22,939 nt of DNA from an uncultured Burkholderiales bacterium (lineage in GTDB: Bacteria; Pseudomonadota; Gammaproteobacteria; Burkholderiales; Burkholderiaceae_D), in the NCBI GenBank assembly GCA_937872165.1, contig CALMOR010000158.1, positions 6,373 to 29,311 of the forward strand. Direction: 5' to 3'. The first letter of the stretch is position 1, and every line of letters starts with the position of its first letter. This document shows, piece by piece, positions 6,241-15,437 of the stretch. Both the position numbers and the translations under genes were made by a program. The notes below the pieces were generated by a model that saw nothing but the letters and a program-made list of their open reading frames with translations, ran no database searches and had not been told where the DNA came from.

Positions 6241-7422
6241 TCAGGCGAGCGCCGGCATCGAGCGCATCGCGGCGCTGCGGAACACGGCTTCCATGCGGTC
6301 GAGCATGCCTTCGATGCCGTGCCGGTCGCGTACGACGGCGAGGGCGTTGGAAGCCATGCGTTCGCGTCGTGCCACGTCGGACTGCAGCGCGAGGATCGCG
6401 TCGCGCAGGCCGGCCGGGTCCTCCTTGCCGACGATGCAGGCCGTGCCGCCGCCATCGCCGGCGTCGTAGGCCACTTCGCCGATCGCGCCGGCGTCGGTCG
6501 TGACGACCGGCACGCCGCACGCCATCGCCTGGAGGATCGCCTGCGGCACGCCTTCGTTCGCGTACGAGGGAAGCGCGAAGAGATCCATCGCATGCAGCCA
6601 GGGGATCACGTTCGGCTGGTTGCCTGCGAAGCGCACGTGGCCGCGCAGTCCGAGGCTGTCGACCAGCGCTTCGAGCGCGTCGCGCTGCGGTCCGTCACCG
6701 ACGACGACGAGCCGCATCGGCTGCGTCACCGCGGGATCACGCATGGCTTCGGCGAAGCCTTCGATCAGATGGCGATGGCCCTTCCAGCTGCGCAGCGGCG
6801 CGACGATGCCGACGACGAGCGTGTCGCTGCCGGCCCCCGCGGCGCCGCGCGCCGCCGTCCGTTCGCGAGCGGAGGGAGGCCTGAAGCTCTTCGTGTCGAT
6901 GCCGGTGGGGATCGAGATCACGCGCGTCGCGTCGAGCGCGAGGCGATCGACGAGCTGCCTGCGCAACGACTCGCCCGTGGTGACGACGAATCGCGACGCG
7001 TCGCGATACAGCCAGCGGCTCGCGAGGTTGTTCGGGACCGGCGCCGAGATATGGCGGGTCCGCACGATCGGCGGCCCGCGGCGCAGCGACGCCCAGGCCA
7101 GCGCGGCGAGCCAGCTGTCGGTCGAGCTGTGCGTGTTGACGACGTCGGCCGGATGCGCGATCAACCAGTCGCGCAGCGCACCGACGCCGCCGAGCCGCTT
7201 CCTCTCGATCGGCAGCGGCGTGACCGGAACGCGATAACGCGAAGCCTCCGCGAAGATGCGCGCGGCGACCGGAGCGATCAGCGTGACGCGATGACCGCGC
7301 CCGATCATGCCGCGCGCCTCGGCGAGGATGCGCAGCTCCTGGCCGCCCCAGCCGCACGACGACTCGGTGTGCACGATGTGCAGCGGCAGCGGCGCCGGCG
7401 TCACGCTCATCGACGGCGCCAT
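6241..7422 (-). CDS. GT4-family glycosyltransferase (GT-B fold)
   Basis: 393-residue sugar transferase, probably acting on LPS core or a related surface glycan at the cytoplasmic face of the inner membrane. The N-terminal acceptor domain begins near residue 14 (HIVHTESSCGWGGQELR) with the glycine-rich GGQE turn. The C-terminal nucleotide-sugar domain starts about residue 200 (LVVGIVAPLRSWKGH). The donor-binding region is YANEGVPQAILQAMACG. There the second glutamate of the usual E-x7-E motif is Gln, a variation seen in some GT4 enzymes. A second in-frame ATG at 7410 (MSVTP) is an equally plausible start. The gene begins 10 nt after the msbA-like stop, so it is probably co-transcribed with it. 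Sugar donor and acceptor cannot be told from the sequence. Confidence 0.9.
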   Translation of the reverse strand: MAPSMSVTPAPLPLHIVHTESSCGWGGQELRILAEARGMIGRGHRVTLIAPVAARIFAEASRYRVPVTPLPIERKRLGGVGALRDWLIAHPADVVNTHSSTDSWLAALAWASLRRGPPIVRTRHISAPVPNNLASRWLYRDASRFVVTTGESLRRQLVDRLALDATRVISIPTGIDTKSFRPPSARERTAARGAAGAGSDTLVVGIVAPLRSWKGHRHLIEGFAEAMRDPAVTQPMRLVVVGDGPQRDALEALVDSLGLRGHVRFAGNQPNVIPWLHAMDLFALPSYANEGVPQAILQAMACGVPVVTTDAGAIGEVAYDAGDGGGTACIVGKEDPAGLRDAILALQSDVARRERMASNALAVVRDRHGIEGMLDRMEAVFRSAAMRSMPALA

Positions 7423-7432
7423 CGACGGCGCA

Positions 7433-9367
7433 TCACGCCTCGGCCAGCGACACCGGCTGCGGCCTCGCGCTGTCGAGTGCGTACTGGATGCGATAGAGCT
7501 TCGCGTAGATGCCGTCCGACGCGAGCAGGGCCCGATGCGTCCCGACCTCGACGATGCTGCCCTGGTCGAACACCGCGATGCGGTCGGCGCTCTCGATGGT
7601 CGACAGTCGATGCGCGATGACGACGGTCGTGCGCCCGCGCATGAGTTCGGACAGCGCGGCCTGCACGTGGCGCTCCGACTCCGAGTCGAGAGCCGACGTC
7701 GCCTCGTCGAGGATCAGGATCGGCGCGTCCTTCAGCACCGCCCGCGCGATCGCGAGTCGTTGCCGCTGACCGCCCGACAGCCGCACGCCGTTCTCGCCCA
7801 CCATCGTGTCGAAGCCGTCCGGCATGTCCTCGATGACGTGCGCGAGATGGGCCGCTTCGGCCGCGCGCCGCACCTCGGCGCGCAAGGCGTCGCCCTTCAG
7901 GCGCGCCAGCACCGAGCGGCTCGCGCCGTACGCGATGTTGGCCGCGACCGTGTCGTTGAACAGCACGACGTCCTGGCTCACCATCGCGATCTGCTGCCTG
8001 AGACTGGCGAGCGAGATCTCCTCGATCGGCACGCCGTCGATCAGGATGCGGCCCGCGGTCGCGTGATAGAAACGCGGGATCAGATTGGCGAGCGAGGTCT
8101 TGCCGCCACCCGAAGAACCGACCAGCGCGATGGTCTCGCCCGCCGCGATGTCGAGGTCGATGCCGGTCAGCGCGGCGCGGCGAGGCCTGCGTTCTTCGAC
8201 CACCACCTCGCCGTCGTCGCGCGCGATCGGCTCGTCGGCATAGCGCAGCTCGACCTTCTCGAAGCGGATCGCGCCGTCGGCCCGCCCGAGGTCGATCGTG
8301 CCGCGGTCGTCCTCGACGTGCTCGTCGATCAGCGCGAACACGCCTTCGGCCGCCGCCAGGCCGCGTTCGAGCGGTCCGCTGATCTCGGCGATCTGCTTCA
8401 TCGGCGTCAGCAGGAAGGTCGTCGTCGCGACGAAGGCCACGAAGGTCCCCGCGGTCATCGCGCCGGCGCGCGCGAGGTCGAGCGCGAAATAGATCATGAA
8501 GGCCACCGCCAGCGCCATCAGCAGCTGCGTCACCGGCACGGTCACCGAGCTCGTGACACTGATCCGCATCGCGTTGCCGCGCAGCCGGTCGATGGTGCGG
8601 CCGAAGCTCGAGCGCGCGTCCGACTCGCCGCCGTAGATCTTGACGACCTTCTGGCAATCGATCGTCTCCTGCACCACGCGCGTCAGTTCGCCGGTCATGA
8701 ACATGTTCTTGCGCGACAGCTCGCGCATGCGCCGCGACAGCTTGCGGACCGCGAACGTCATCACCGGCAGCACGACGATCGTGAACAGCGTGAGCCGCCA
8801 GTTGAGCCACAGCAGCGTGCCCATCAACCACAGGATCGTGAAGCTGTTGCGCACGACGCTGGTCACGACGCCGGTCGTGCTCTGCATCACGTTCTGCGCT
8901 TCGAACACGAGCCGCGACACCAGCGTCGACGAGGCATGCGCGTCGAAGTATCGCGTCGGCAGCGCGACCAGCCGCTCGAACATCTCGGTCCGCAGCGTGG
9001 TCAGCACGCGGTTGCCGATGTAGGCCATCGCATACGAGTTGAAGAACGTGAAGACGCCGCGCAGGACGAAGAGGCCGACGATCGCCGCCGGATAGACCCA
9101 GATGTCGTGGTCCGACGTCGCCGAGAAGCCGCGGTCGACGAGCGGCTTCAGCAGCGCGCCGAAGGACGCGTCGGTCGTGGACGCGACGACCGAGCAGAGC
9201 GAACCGGTGACGAAGATGCCGCGATAGGGGCGGAGGTAGCCGAGCAGGCGCCGGAACAGCGAGCCCGAACGCACGTTCGACAGGCGCGTCCCGGGACCCG
9301 CCTTCCCGGCTTCGCGAGGCGTGGTCTTCGGGCGATCGGCGGGAACGGGAGACGGTGTGTCGGCCAT
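7433..9367 (-). CDS. msbA: MsbA-type lipid A/LPS exporter ABC protein
   Basis: Half-transporter with a six-helix membrane domain (about 45-330) fused to an ATPase domain; the dimer flips lipid A-core across the inner membrane. ATPase motifs are Walker A GSSGGGKT (416-423), signature LSGGQRQR (529-536), Walker B ILILDE (549-554) and the switch His585 in IAHRLST. The 644 residues exceed E. coli MsbA (582): there are about 30 extra at the N-terminus and a charged insertion (about 377-396, DEPIARDDGEVVVEERRPRR) between the A-loop Tyr and the first strand of the nucleotide domain. The chosen start is MADTPS at 9367; ATG at 9409 would add 14 residues, and neither has a clear Shine-Dalgarno. Position between two glycosyltransferases supports an LPS role over a general multidrug one. 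Confidence 0.9.
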   Translation of the reverse strand: MADTPSPVPADRPKTTPREAGKAGPGTRLSNVRSGSLFRRLLGYLRPYRGIFVTGSLCSVVASTTDASFGALLKPLVDRGFSATSDHDIWVYPAAIVGLFVLRGVFTFFNSYAMAYIGNRVLTTLRTEMFERLVALPTRYFDAHASSTLVSRLVFEAQNVMQSTTGVVTSVVRNSFTILWLMGTLLWLNWRLTLFTIVVLPVMTFAVRKLSRRMRELSRKNMFMTGELTRVVQETIDCQKVVKIYGGESDARSSFGRTIDRLRGNAMRISVTSSVTVPVTQLLMALAVAFMIYFALDLARAGAMTAGTFVAFVATTTFLLTPMKQIAEISGPLERGLAAAEGVFALIDEHVEDDRGTIDLGRADGAIRFEKVELRYADEPIARDDGEVVVEERRPRRAALTGIDLDIAAGETIALVGSSGGGKTSLANLIPRFYHATAGRILIDGVPIEEISLASLRQQIAMVSQDVVLFNDTVAANIAYGASRSVLARLKGDALRAEVRRAAEAAHLAHVIEDMPDGFDTMVGENGVRLSGGQRQRLAIARAVLKDAPILILDEATSALDSESERHVQAALSELMRGRTTVVIAHRLSTIESADRIAVFDQGSIVEVGTHRALLASDGIYAKLYRIQYALDSARPQPVSLAEA

Positions 9368-9440
9368 GCAGGCGGGTCGGGGCGATGGATTGCGCGCAGC
9401 GGGCCGCATCGGAAGGTCGGCGAGTTTAGCACCGGGCCTC

Positions 9441-10613
9441 CTATGGGAAGCGGGTCCCGCGGTCGCGCAGCAGGCGTCGATAGAGGTCCTGCAGAGACCT
9501 CGAAAGCGCAACGAGCGAATATGGCTCGGCGGCGGCGCGGGCCGCGACGCGCATCGCCGCGACGCGTGACGCGTCGAGTCCCGTCGCTCTTCGCATCGCG
9601 CCCTCGAGCGCATCTCGGTCGGCCGCCGGAACGACCCATCCGTTGACATCGTCGACGATCAGCTCGGCCGCGCCGCAGGCATCCGTGGTGATCAGCGGCA
9701 GGCCGCAGGCCATCGCTTCGAGGGCCGCGTTCGGGAACGGATCGTAGAGCGCGGGGGCCAGTGCCGCGTCGGCCATCGCCAGCAACGGCAGCGGGTCGTC
9801 GACCGCGCCGACGAAGCGGACCCGAGCCGCGAGATCGAGACGCAGCGCCTCGCGCACGTAACGATCGCGATGCTTGTCGTCGCCGACGATCACCAGCCGT
9901 GCGCCCGGGCAACCGCGCAACGCCTGCAACGCCGCAGCGACTCCCTTGCGCTCGAAGCCCGAGCCGACCATGACGAAGACGAACGCGTCGCGGTCGACGC
10001 CGAGTCGCGCGCGCGACGTCGCCCGATGCGCGGGAGCCGCATCGGGATGGAAGCGAGCGAGGTCGACACCGTTGCGGATCACGACGAGCTTCGCCGGGTC
10101 GATCGCGAAGCGCTCGACGATCTCGCGCTCGACCATCGCGGAGTTGCAGATCACCGTCTGCAGCGCCGGATGTTCGAACATCGAACGCTCGACCCGGGTC
10201 AGGTAGGCGTGATGAGGGTTGAGCGCGATGGCGAGCCGGGTCGAGGCACTCGAGGCCCGCGACCGCCGCTCGAGCCAGGCCGCGTGCACGCCGTCGCCCG
10301 CCCGATAGATCGGCAGCCCCACGATGCGCTCGTGACTCTGCACGAGATCGAAGCGCTCCTGCCTCAACCGCCGATGCACCGCGGCCGCGAACGATGCATC
10401 GCGCCACACGCTGCCCAGGTAGTACGGGTCGCAGCGGATCAGGCGGACCGTGGCGCGCAACGGGTCGTCCGCGGGTTCGCCCCATCGCCGAGCGAGCACC
10501 GCGACGTCCATCGCGGCGCCCTCGTCGTCCGCGAGCGCGTTGACCGCCCGCGACACGAAGCGCTCGGCACCGCCGTGCGGACTGTAGCGGGCGCGAACGA
10601 GCGCGATCTTCAA
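9441..10613 (-). CDS. GT4-family glycosyltransferase of LPS core type
   Basis: 390-residue GT-B enzyme. The N-terminus KIALVRARYSPHGGAERFVSR is the standard opening of LPS-core GT4 transferases. The donor site is LYDPFPNAALEAMACGLPL near the C-terminus, with an intact E-x7-E-like region. There is no ATG in the right place, but a TTG at 10613 comes directly before the conserved KIALVRAR and 11 nt after the upstream heptosyltransferase stop, so TTG with translational coupling is the best start. A much longer open frame continues upstream over the heptosyltransferase gene but is an overlap artefact. Context (heptosyltransferase before, MsbA after) suggests it adds a core sugar; the sugar is undetermined. 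Confidence 0.9.
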   Translation of the reverse strand: MKIALVRARYSPHGGAERFVSRAVNALADDEGAAMDVAVLARRWGEPADDPLRATVRLIRCDPYYLGSVWRDASFAAAVHRRLRQERFDLVQSHERIVGLPIYRAGDGVHAAWLERRSRASSASTRLAIALNPHHAYLTRVERSMFEHPALQTVICNSAMVEREIVERFAIDPAKLVVIRNGVDLARFHPDAAPAHRATSRARLGVDRDAFVFVMVGSGFERKGVAAALQALRGCPGARLVIVGDDKHRDRYVREALRLDLAARVRFVGAVDDPLPLLAMADAALAPALYDPFPNAALEAMACGLPLITTDACGAAELIVDDVNGWVVPAADRDALEGAMRRATGLDASRVAAMRVAARAAAEPYSLVALSRSLQDLYRRLLRDRGTRFP

Positions 10614-10624
10614 GGACGCGCTGC

Positions 10625-11824
10625 TCAGGCGAAGCGGAGCGGGTCGTGCGACGCGCCGGTCTCGCGCGCGAGGTCGTCGATCGCATCGAGCACGGCGCCG
10701 ACCGGCAGGCGGACCAGGCAGTCGCTCACCTTGCCGCCGCCGCAGCCGTCCTGTCCGCAGGGTCGGCAGGTGTGCGCGTTGCTGGCGACCACGCGGTGCG
10801 GGACCTGCCACGGTCGCCAGTTGAATTCGCCGGAGGGTCCGAACAGCGCGACCGTGGGCGTGCCCATCGCGGCGGCGATGTGCATCGGCGCGGAGTCGAT
10901 GCCGACGAAGAGCTTCGCCCGCGCGATCACCGCGGCGAGGCGGTTGAGCGTGCCGTCGTCGTCCGCGACCCGCAGTCGTTCGCCCGGCACGTCGCGCATC
11001 GCCGCGACGGCCGCGACGATCGCGGCGATCATCGTGCGCTCGCGGTCGTCGGGCGCGCACGACAGGACCACGGTTTCGCCGCGCCGGAGCAGGCTCGCGA
11101 TCAGCGCGGCGTTGCTCGCCACCGGCCAGCACTTGAAGAGCCACCGCGAGGTCGGTTGCATCGCGACGAACGGACCATCGACGCCGAGCCGCGACAGCAG
11201 CGCAGCGGCATCGCGCTCGCCGTCGTCGCCCGGCACCATCGTCAAGGCCGGCGGCCGCTCGATCGCGAGCCCGAGACGTCGCAGCGCATCGAGGTTCTGG
11301 TCGACGGTATGGCGACGCGCGAGCGCGGAGCCCGGCACCACCGACGAAGCGTTCGCGTAGCGATGCGTGAAGGTCGCGTTCCAGAACCGGCCGGCCAGAC
11401 CACCGTCGTCGCGCAGGCGCGGTGCCACCGAGTGGAGCGGCGCGAGTGCCCGCGTCAGCCACGCGCCCCGCCGGTGCTCGGTGAGCTGGACCACGAGGTC
11501 GTAGCGCCGCTCGCGCAAGGTCGCATAGAGCCGCCACTCGGCTCGCGCGTGAGCGACCGGCCCGCCGTTCTTCCAGGCTCGATCGATCGTGTGGACGCGC
11601 TTCAGGTCGGGATTGAACGCGAGCATCGGCAGCGTCTCGCGATAGACCAGCGCGTCGATCTCCGCGTCGGGTGCGGCCGCGCGCAGCGCCGAATGGACCG
11701 GCGACGTCAGCAGCACGTCGCCGTGATGGCGCAGCATCACCACGAGCACGCGACGAAGGGCGGTGAAGTCGATGGCGTCCGCGGGCCGCTGCAGCAGCGG
11801 CGCCGGCGGCGGGGAAACGCTCAT
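10625..11824 (-). CDS. waaQ: LPS core heptosyltransferase, WaaQ/RfaQ-like (GT9)
   Basis: 399-residue GT9 enzyme that transfers heptose from ADP-heptose to the inner core of LPS at the cytoplasmic membrane face. Family features are the N-terminal VLVVMLRHHGDVLLTSPV (26-43), the ADP-heptose pocket around D310-SAPMHIAAAMGTP (310-323) with LFGPSG following, and a cysteine-rich loop HTCRPCGQDGCGGGKVSDC (351-369) typical of heptosyltransferase III-type proteins. Only 20 terminal residues on each side lack similarity I can name. The ATG overlaps the dnaE stop by 4 bp (ATGA, 11821-11824), so its translation is coupled to the replicative polymerase gene. The WaaQ assignment against WaaC/WaaF rests on the Cys loop and is moderately sure; the GT9 family is certain. 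Confidence 0.9.
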   Translation of the reverse strand: MSVSPPPAPLLQRPADAIDFTALRRVLVVMLRHHGDVLLTSPVHSALRAAAPDAEIDALVYRETLPMLAFNPDLKRVHTIDRAWKNGGPVAHARAEWRLYATLRERRYDLVVQLTEHRRGAWLTRALAPLHSVAPRLRDDGGLAGRFWNATFTHRYANASSVVPGSALARRHTVDQNLDALRRLGLAIERPPALTMVPGDDGERDAAALLSRLGVDGPFVAMQPTSRWLFKCWPVASNAALIASLLRRGETVVLSCAPDDRERTMIAAIVAAVAAMRDVPGERLRVADDDGTLNRLAAVIARAKLFVGIDSAPMHIAAAMGTPTVALFGPSGEFNWRPWQVPHRVVASNAHTCRPCGQDGCGGGKVSDCLVRLPVGAVLDAIDDLARETGASHDPLRFA

Positions 11825-14800
11825 CCGTAGACGAAGCGCACGTTCTCGGGTGCGAGCCACTCGCCGAGGCCGCCGACCAGCGCGTCGTCGGCGACGACGC
11901 GCCACGCATCGCCCAGATCGATCTCGCAGCGGGCACCGGGCGCCGCATGCGACGTGCAGTAGGAGATCGTGACGCGGCAGCCCGCTTCGGCCGGCGCGTC
12001 GCCGCCTTTCGACGGCGCCCGATGGGCGACCAGCATCTGCCGCAGGCGCGCCGCGTCCGACGCGCCGTTCATCGAGAGCCGCAGCTCTCGCGCGTAACGG
12101 CCGCGCGCCGTCGCGAGGTCGAGCACGCTGTCGGCGGCCATCCGCATGCCGCCCGAGAAGTCGTCGTTCTTGACGACGCCGGACAGGATCACGAGCTCGT
12201 CCTCGCGCAGTCGGGTGCGATGCGCATCGAAGAGCTGACTGAAGACGGTCACCTCGAGCTGGCCGCTCGCGTCGTCGAGCGTCACGATCAGCATCTTGCC
12301 GCGCCGGGTCATCGTGGTGCGGCAGGCGGACACGATGCCGGCGACGGTCTGCGAATCGCGCGACGCGCCGAGCGCTGCGATCGGCGTCCGCGCGAAGCGC
12401 CTGACTTCGGTCTCGAATCCCTTGAACAGATGACCGGAGAAGTAGAAGCCGAGAGCGACCTTCTCCTCGGCGAGCGTCTGTTTCTCGGACCAGGCCGGCA
12501 CCACGACCGGCTCGGGCCGATGGGCGGCGTCGTCGAGGCTGCCGAAGAGACTCACCTGGTTGGCATGCGCCTCGGCGTGTTCGGCCGCGTCCATCGCACG
12601 GCCGATCGACGCGAACACCGAGGCGCGCCCGGCGCGTCCGTCCCGGCACAGGGTATCGAAGGCACCCGCCCGTACCAGCGCCTCGATCACGCGACGATTG
12701 ACGAGGCGCTTGTCGACGCGGCCGCAGAGATCGAAGACGTCGACGAAGGGACCGTTCCGGCGTGCGGCAACGATCGCGTCGATCGCGGCGCCGCCCGTCC
12801 CCTTGATCGCGCAGAGGCCGTAGCGGATGGCGTCCGTGCGCTCGCTCGCGCCCTCGGTGCGGACCGGCGTGAAGCGCGCGTCCGACGCGTTGAGGTCGGG
12901 CGCGAGGATGGTCAGGCCGTGATGACGGCTGTCCTCGATCAGCGACTTGACCTTGTCGGTGTCGTCCTGCGCGGCCGAGAGGTTGGCCGCCATGAACTCC
13001 GCCGGGTAGTGGACCTTGAGCCACGCGGTCTGCACAGCGAGCAGCGAGTAGGCCGCCGCGTGGGCCTTGTTGAAGCCGTAGCCGGCGAACTTCTCCATCA
13101 GGTCGAAGATCTCGTCCGCCTTCGCGCGCGTCAGGCCGTTCTTTTCGGCGCCGGCGCCGAAGATGGCGCGATGAGTGGCCATCTCCTCGGCCTTCTTCTT
13201 GCCCATCGCCCGTCGCAGCAGATCGGCGCCGCCGAGCGAATAGCCGCCGACGATCTGCGCCATCTGCATGACCTGCTCCTGATAGACCATGATCCCGTAG
13301 GTCTCCTCCAGGATGGCCTTCACGCGCGGGTCCGGATAGTCGAAGCGCTCGCCCTTCTTCCGGGCGATGAAGTCGGGGATGAGGTCCATCGGACCCGGCC
13401 GGTACAGCGCGTTCAGTGCGACGATGTCGCCGAAGCGGTCGGGCTTCGCCTCGAGCAGCATGCGGCGCATGCCGGGACTTTCGAACTGGAACACCGCGAC
13501 CGTCTCGGCCTTGCGGAACACGTCGTAGGCGCGGGGATCGTCGAGCGGAATGCCGTCGAGCGTGAAGTCGCGCCGATCGTCGTACAGACGGCGGATGTGC
13601 GCGGTGGTCCAGTCGAGGATGGTCAGCGTCGTCAACCCGAGGAAGTCGAACTTGACGAGGCCCGCGCTCTCGACGTCGTCCTTGTCGTACTGGCTCACCA
13701 CGCTGTTGGCCGCGTCGTGCGCACCGGGCTGCGCGTAGAGCGGCGTGAAGTCGGTCAGCTTGCCCGGCGCGATCAGCACGCCGCCCGCATGCATGCCGAC
13801 GTTGCGCGTGATCCCTTCGACCTGCTCCGCGAGCGCGAGCACCTCGCGCACTTCGTCCTCGGCGGCCTCGCGCTCGGCCAGCAGCGGCTCCTCCCGGCGC
13901 GCATCGGCGATCGTGACGAGGCGGCCGGGCTTGAACGGGATCAGCTTCGCGATGCCGTCGACGAAGTTGTACGGCAGGTCGAGCACGCGACCCACGTCGC
14001 GGATCGCGGCCTTGGCGGCCATCGTGCCGAAGGTCGCGATCTGCGCGACCGAGTCGGCGCCGTACTTCTTCTTCACGTAGTCGATGACGGTGTCGCGCCC
14101 TTCCTGGCAGAAGTCGATGTCGAAGTCGGGCATCGACACGCGCTCCGGATTGAGGAAGCGCTCGAACAGCAGGTCGTAGGCGAGCGGGTCGAGGTCGGTG
14201 ATGCCGAGCGAGTACGCGACCAGCGAACCCGCGCCCGAGCCGCGGCCCGGGCCCACCGGCACGCCGTTGTTCTTCGCCCAGTTGATGAAGTCCGCGACGA
14301 TCAGGAAGTAGCCGGGGAAGCCCATCGACGAGATGGTCCGGACCTCGAACGCGAGACGCGCGGCATAGCGCGGCCTCTCGATGCCGCGTGCCGCCGGGTC
14401 GGGATAGAGGTGCAGCAGGCGCCGCTCGAGTCCGGCCTCGGCCTCGAGCACGAGATGCTCGTCGAGCGTGCGGCCCGCGGGCGTCGGGAAGAGCGGCAGC
14501 CGCGGCCTTCCGAGCTCGAGTTGCAGGTTGCAGCGCTTCGCGATCTCGACCGCGTTGGTCAGCGCGGCGGGCAGGTCCGCGAACAGCGCGGTCATCTCGT
14601 CCTGCGACTTGAGGTACTGCTCGGCCGTGAAGCGCCGCGTGCGGCGCGGGTTGGCGAGCATCTCGCCCTCGGCGATGCAGGTGCGGGCCTCGTGCGCGAC
14701 GAACTCGCCGCGCGTGAGGAACTGCACCGGGTGGGTCGCCACGACCGGCAACGACAACCGGCTCGCGATCGACAGCGCGCCGTCGATGTAGCGCTCGGCG

Positions 14801-15366
14801 TCCGGCTGTCCGTGGCGTTGCAGCTCGAGGTAGAAGGCGCCGGGAAACGACGTGGCCCAGCGCGTCGCCTGCTGCAGCGCCTGCTCGTGCCGGCCGGCGG
14901 CCAGCGACAGCCCGATGTCGCCGGCCTGCGCGCCGGACAGCGCGATCAGACCCGCGGTGCCGACCTCGGCGAACCATTCGAAGCGCAGTTCGGCCCTGCC
15001 CTGCCCGGCATTCTCGAGATAGCCGCGCGACAGCAGCTTGCAGAGCGCGAGATAGCCGCGCTGGTCGCGTGCCAGAAGCAGCGCCCGGGTCGCGACCTTC
15101 TGCGACCCCTCGCCTTCGCCGCTGATCCACACGTCGCATCCGGCGATCGGCTTCACGCCCGAGGCCCGCGCGGACTGGTAGAAGCGGACCAGCCCGAAGA
15201 GGTTGGACAGGTCGGTCAGCGCGAGCGCCGGCTGACGATCCTTCGCCGCGGCGCCCACGGCCGCGTCGATGCGCACGATGCCGTCCGAGATCGAGTACTC
15301 CGAATGCATCCGCAGGTGCACGAAGCGCGGGTCGATCGAAGGAACGATGGGAGCGATCTCGGTCAT
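11821..15366 (-). CDS. dnaE: DNA polymerase III subunit alpha
   Basis: Catalytic subunit of the chromosomal replicase. The 1181 residues match the DnaE1 class. The order is an N-terminal PHP domain (FVHLRMHSEYSISDG from about 15), the polymerase palm with GPGRGSGAGS (372-381) and the catalytic motif PDFDIDF (413-419), a further conserved Asp574 in KFDFLGL, fingers and tandem HhH region (for example YGFNKAHAAAYS), and a C-terminal OB fold (TMTRRGKMLIVTLDDASGQ). ATG at 15366 is chosen because it begins the family N-terminus; there is no Shine-Dalgarno, and a TAAAAT box lies 5 nt upstream. It heads the LPS gene run, overlapping the heptosyltransferase start. It is divergent from trhO over 71 bp. 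Confidence 0.98.
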   Translation of the reverse strand: MTEIAPIVPSIDPRFVHLRMHSEYSISDGIVRIDAAVGAAAKDRQPALALTDLSNLFGLVRFYQSARASGVKPIAGCDVWISGEGEGSQKVATRALLLARDQRGYLALCKLLSRGYLENAGQGRAELRFEWFAEVGTAGLIALSGAQAGDIGLSLAAGRHEQALQQATRWATSFPGAFYLELQRHGQPDAERYIDGALSIASRLSLPVVATHPVQFLTRGEFVAHEARTCIAEGEMLANPRRTRRFTAEQYLKSQDEMTALFADLPAALTNAVEIAKRCNLQLELGRPRLPLFPTPAGRTLDEHLVLEAEAGLERRLLHLYPDPAARGIERPRYAARLAFEVRTISSMGFPGYFLIVADFINWAKNNGVPVGPGRGSGAGSLVAYSLGITDLDPLAYDLLFERFLNPERVSMPDFDIDFCQEGRDTVIDYVKKKYGADSVAQIATFGTMAAKAAIRDVGRVLDLPYNFVDGIAKLIPFKPGRLVTIADARREEPLLAEREAAEDEVREVLALAEQVEGITRNVGMHAGGVLIAPGKLTDFTPLYAQPGAHDAANSVVSQYDKDDVESAGLVKFDFLGLTTLTILDWTTAHIRRLYDDRRDFTLDGIPLDDPRAYDVFRKAETVAVFQFESPGMRRMLLEAKPDRFGDIVALNALYRPGPMDLIPDFIARKKGERFDYPDPRVKAILEETYGIMVYQEQVMQMAQIVGGYSLGGADLLRRAMGKKKAEEMATHRAIFGAGAEKNGLTRAKADEIFDLMEKFAGYGFNKAHAAAYSLLAVQTAWLKVHYPAEFMAANLSAAQDDTDKVKSLIEDSRHHGLTILAPDLNASDARFTPVRTEGASERTDAIRYGLCAIKGTGGAAIDAIVAARRNGPFVDVFDLCGRVDKRLVNRRVIEALVRAGAFDTLCRDGRAGRASVFASIGRAMDAAEHAEAHANQVSLFGSLDDAAHRPEPVVVPAWSEKQTLAEEKVALGFYFSGHLFKGFETEVRRFARTPIAALGASRDSQTVAGIVSACRTTMTRRGKMLIVTLDDASGQLEVTVFSQLFDAHRTRLREDELVILSGVVKNDDFSGGMRMAADSVLDLATARGRYARELRLSMNGASDAARLRQMLVAHRAPSKGGDAPAEAGCRVTISYCTSHAAPGARCEIDLGDAWRVVADDALVGGLGEWLAPENVRFVYG

Positions 15367-15437
15367 GCGACATTTTAGCGTGCGGGTCCGGGCCGGCGAT
15401 GCCGGCGCCGCGACGGCTTCCTCTATCATCGCGTGCC
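15367..15437. promoter_or_regulatory. Divergent dnaE/trhO promoter interval
   Basis: The 71-bp interval carries a -10-like TAAAAT on the minus strand (complement of 15372-15377, 5 nt from the dnaE ATG) and a -10-like TATCAT on the plus strand (15424-15429, 8 nt from the trhO GTG). No good -35 hexamer is visible at 17 nt from either. Neither start codon has a Shine-Dalgarno, so transcription may begin at or next to the start codons. Confidence 0.4.

Noticed and set aside
7307..9646. 779-codon plus-strand open frame antisense to the msbA-like gene
   Set aside because: No motif, and the opposite strand has all ABC transporter motifs; artefact of GC bias.
9368..9649. 94-residue upstream extension of the MsbA-like protein
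   Set aside because: It overlaps the preceding glycosyltransferase gene and is Arg/Ser-rich without family similarity; the start at 9367 (or 9409) is more plausible.
11947..15378. 1143-codon plus-strand open frame antisense to dnaE
   Set aside because: Composition (Arg, Asp, Gly, Val and His rich) and lack of any domain mark it as the antisense mirror of a high-GC coding gene.
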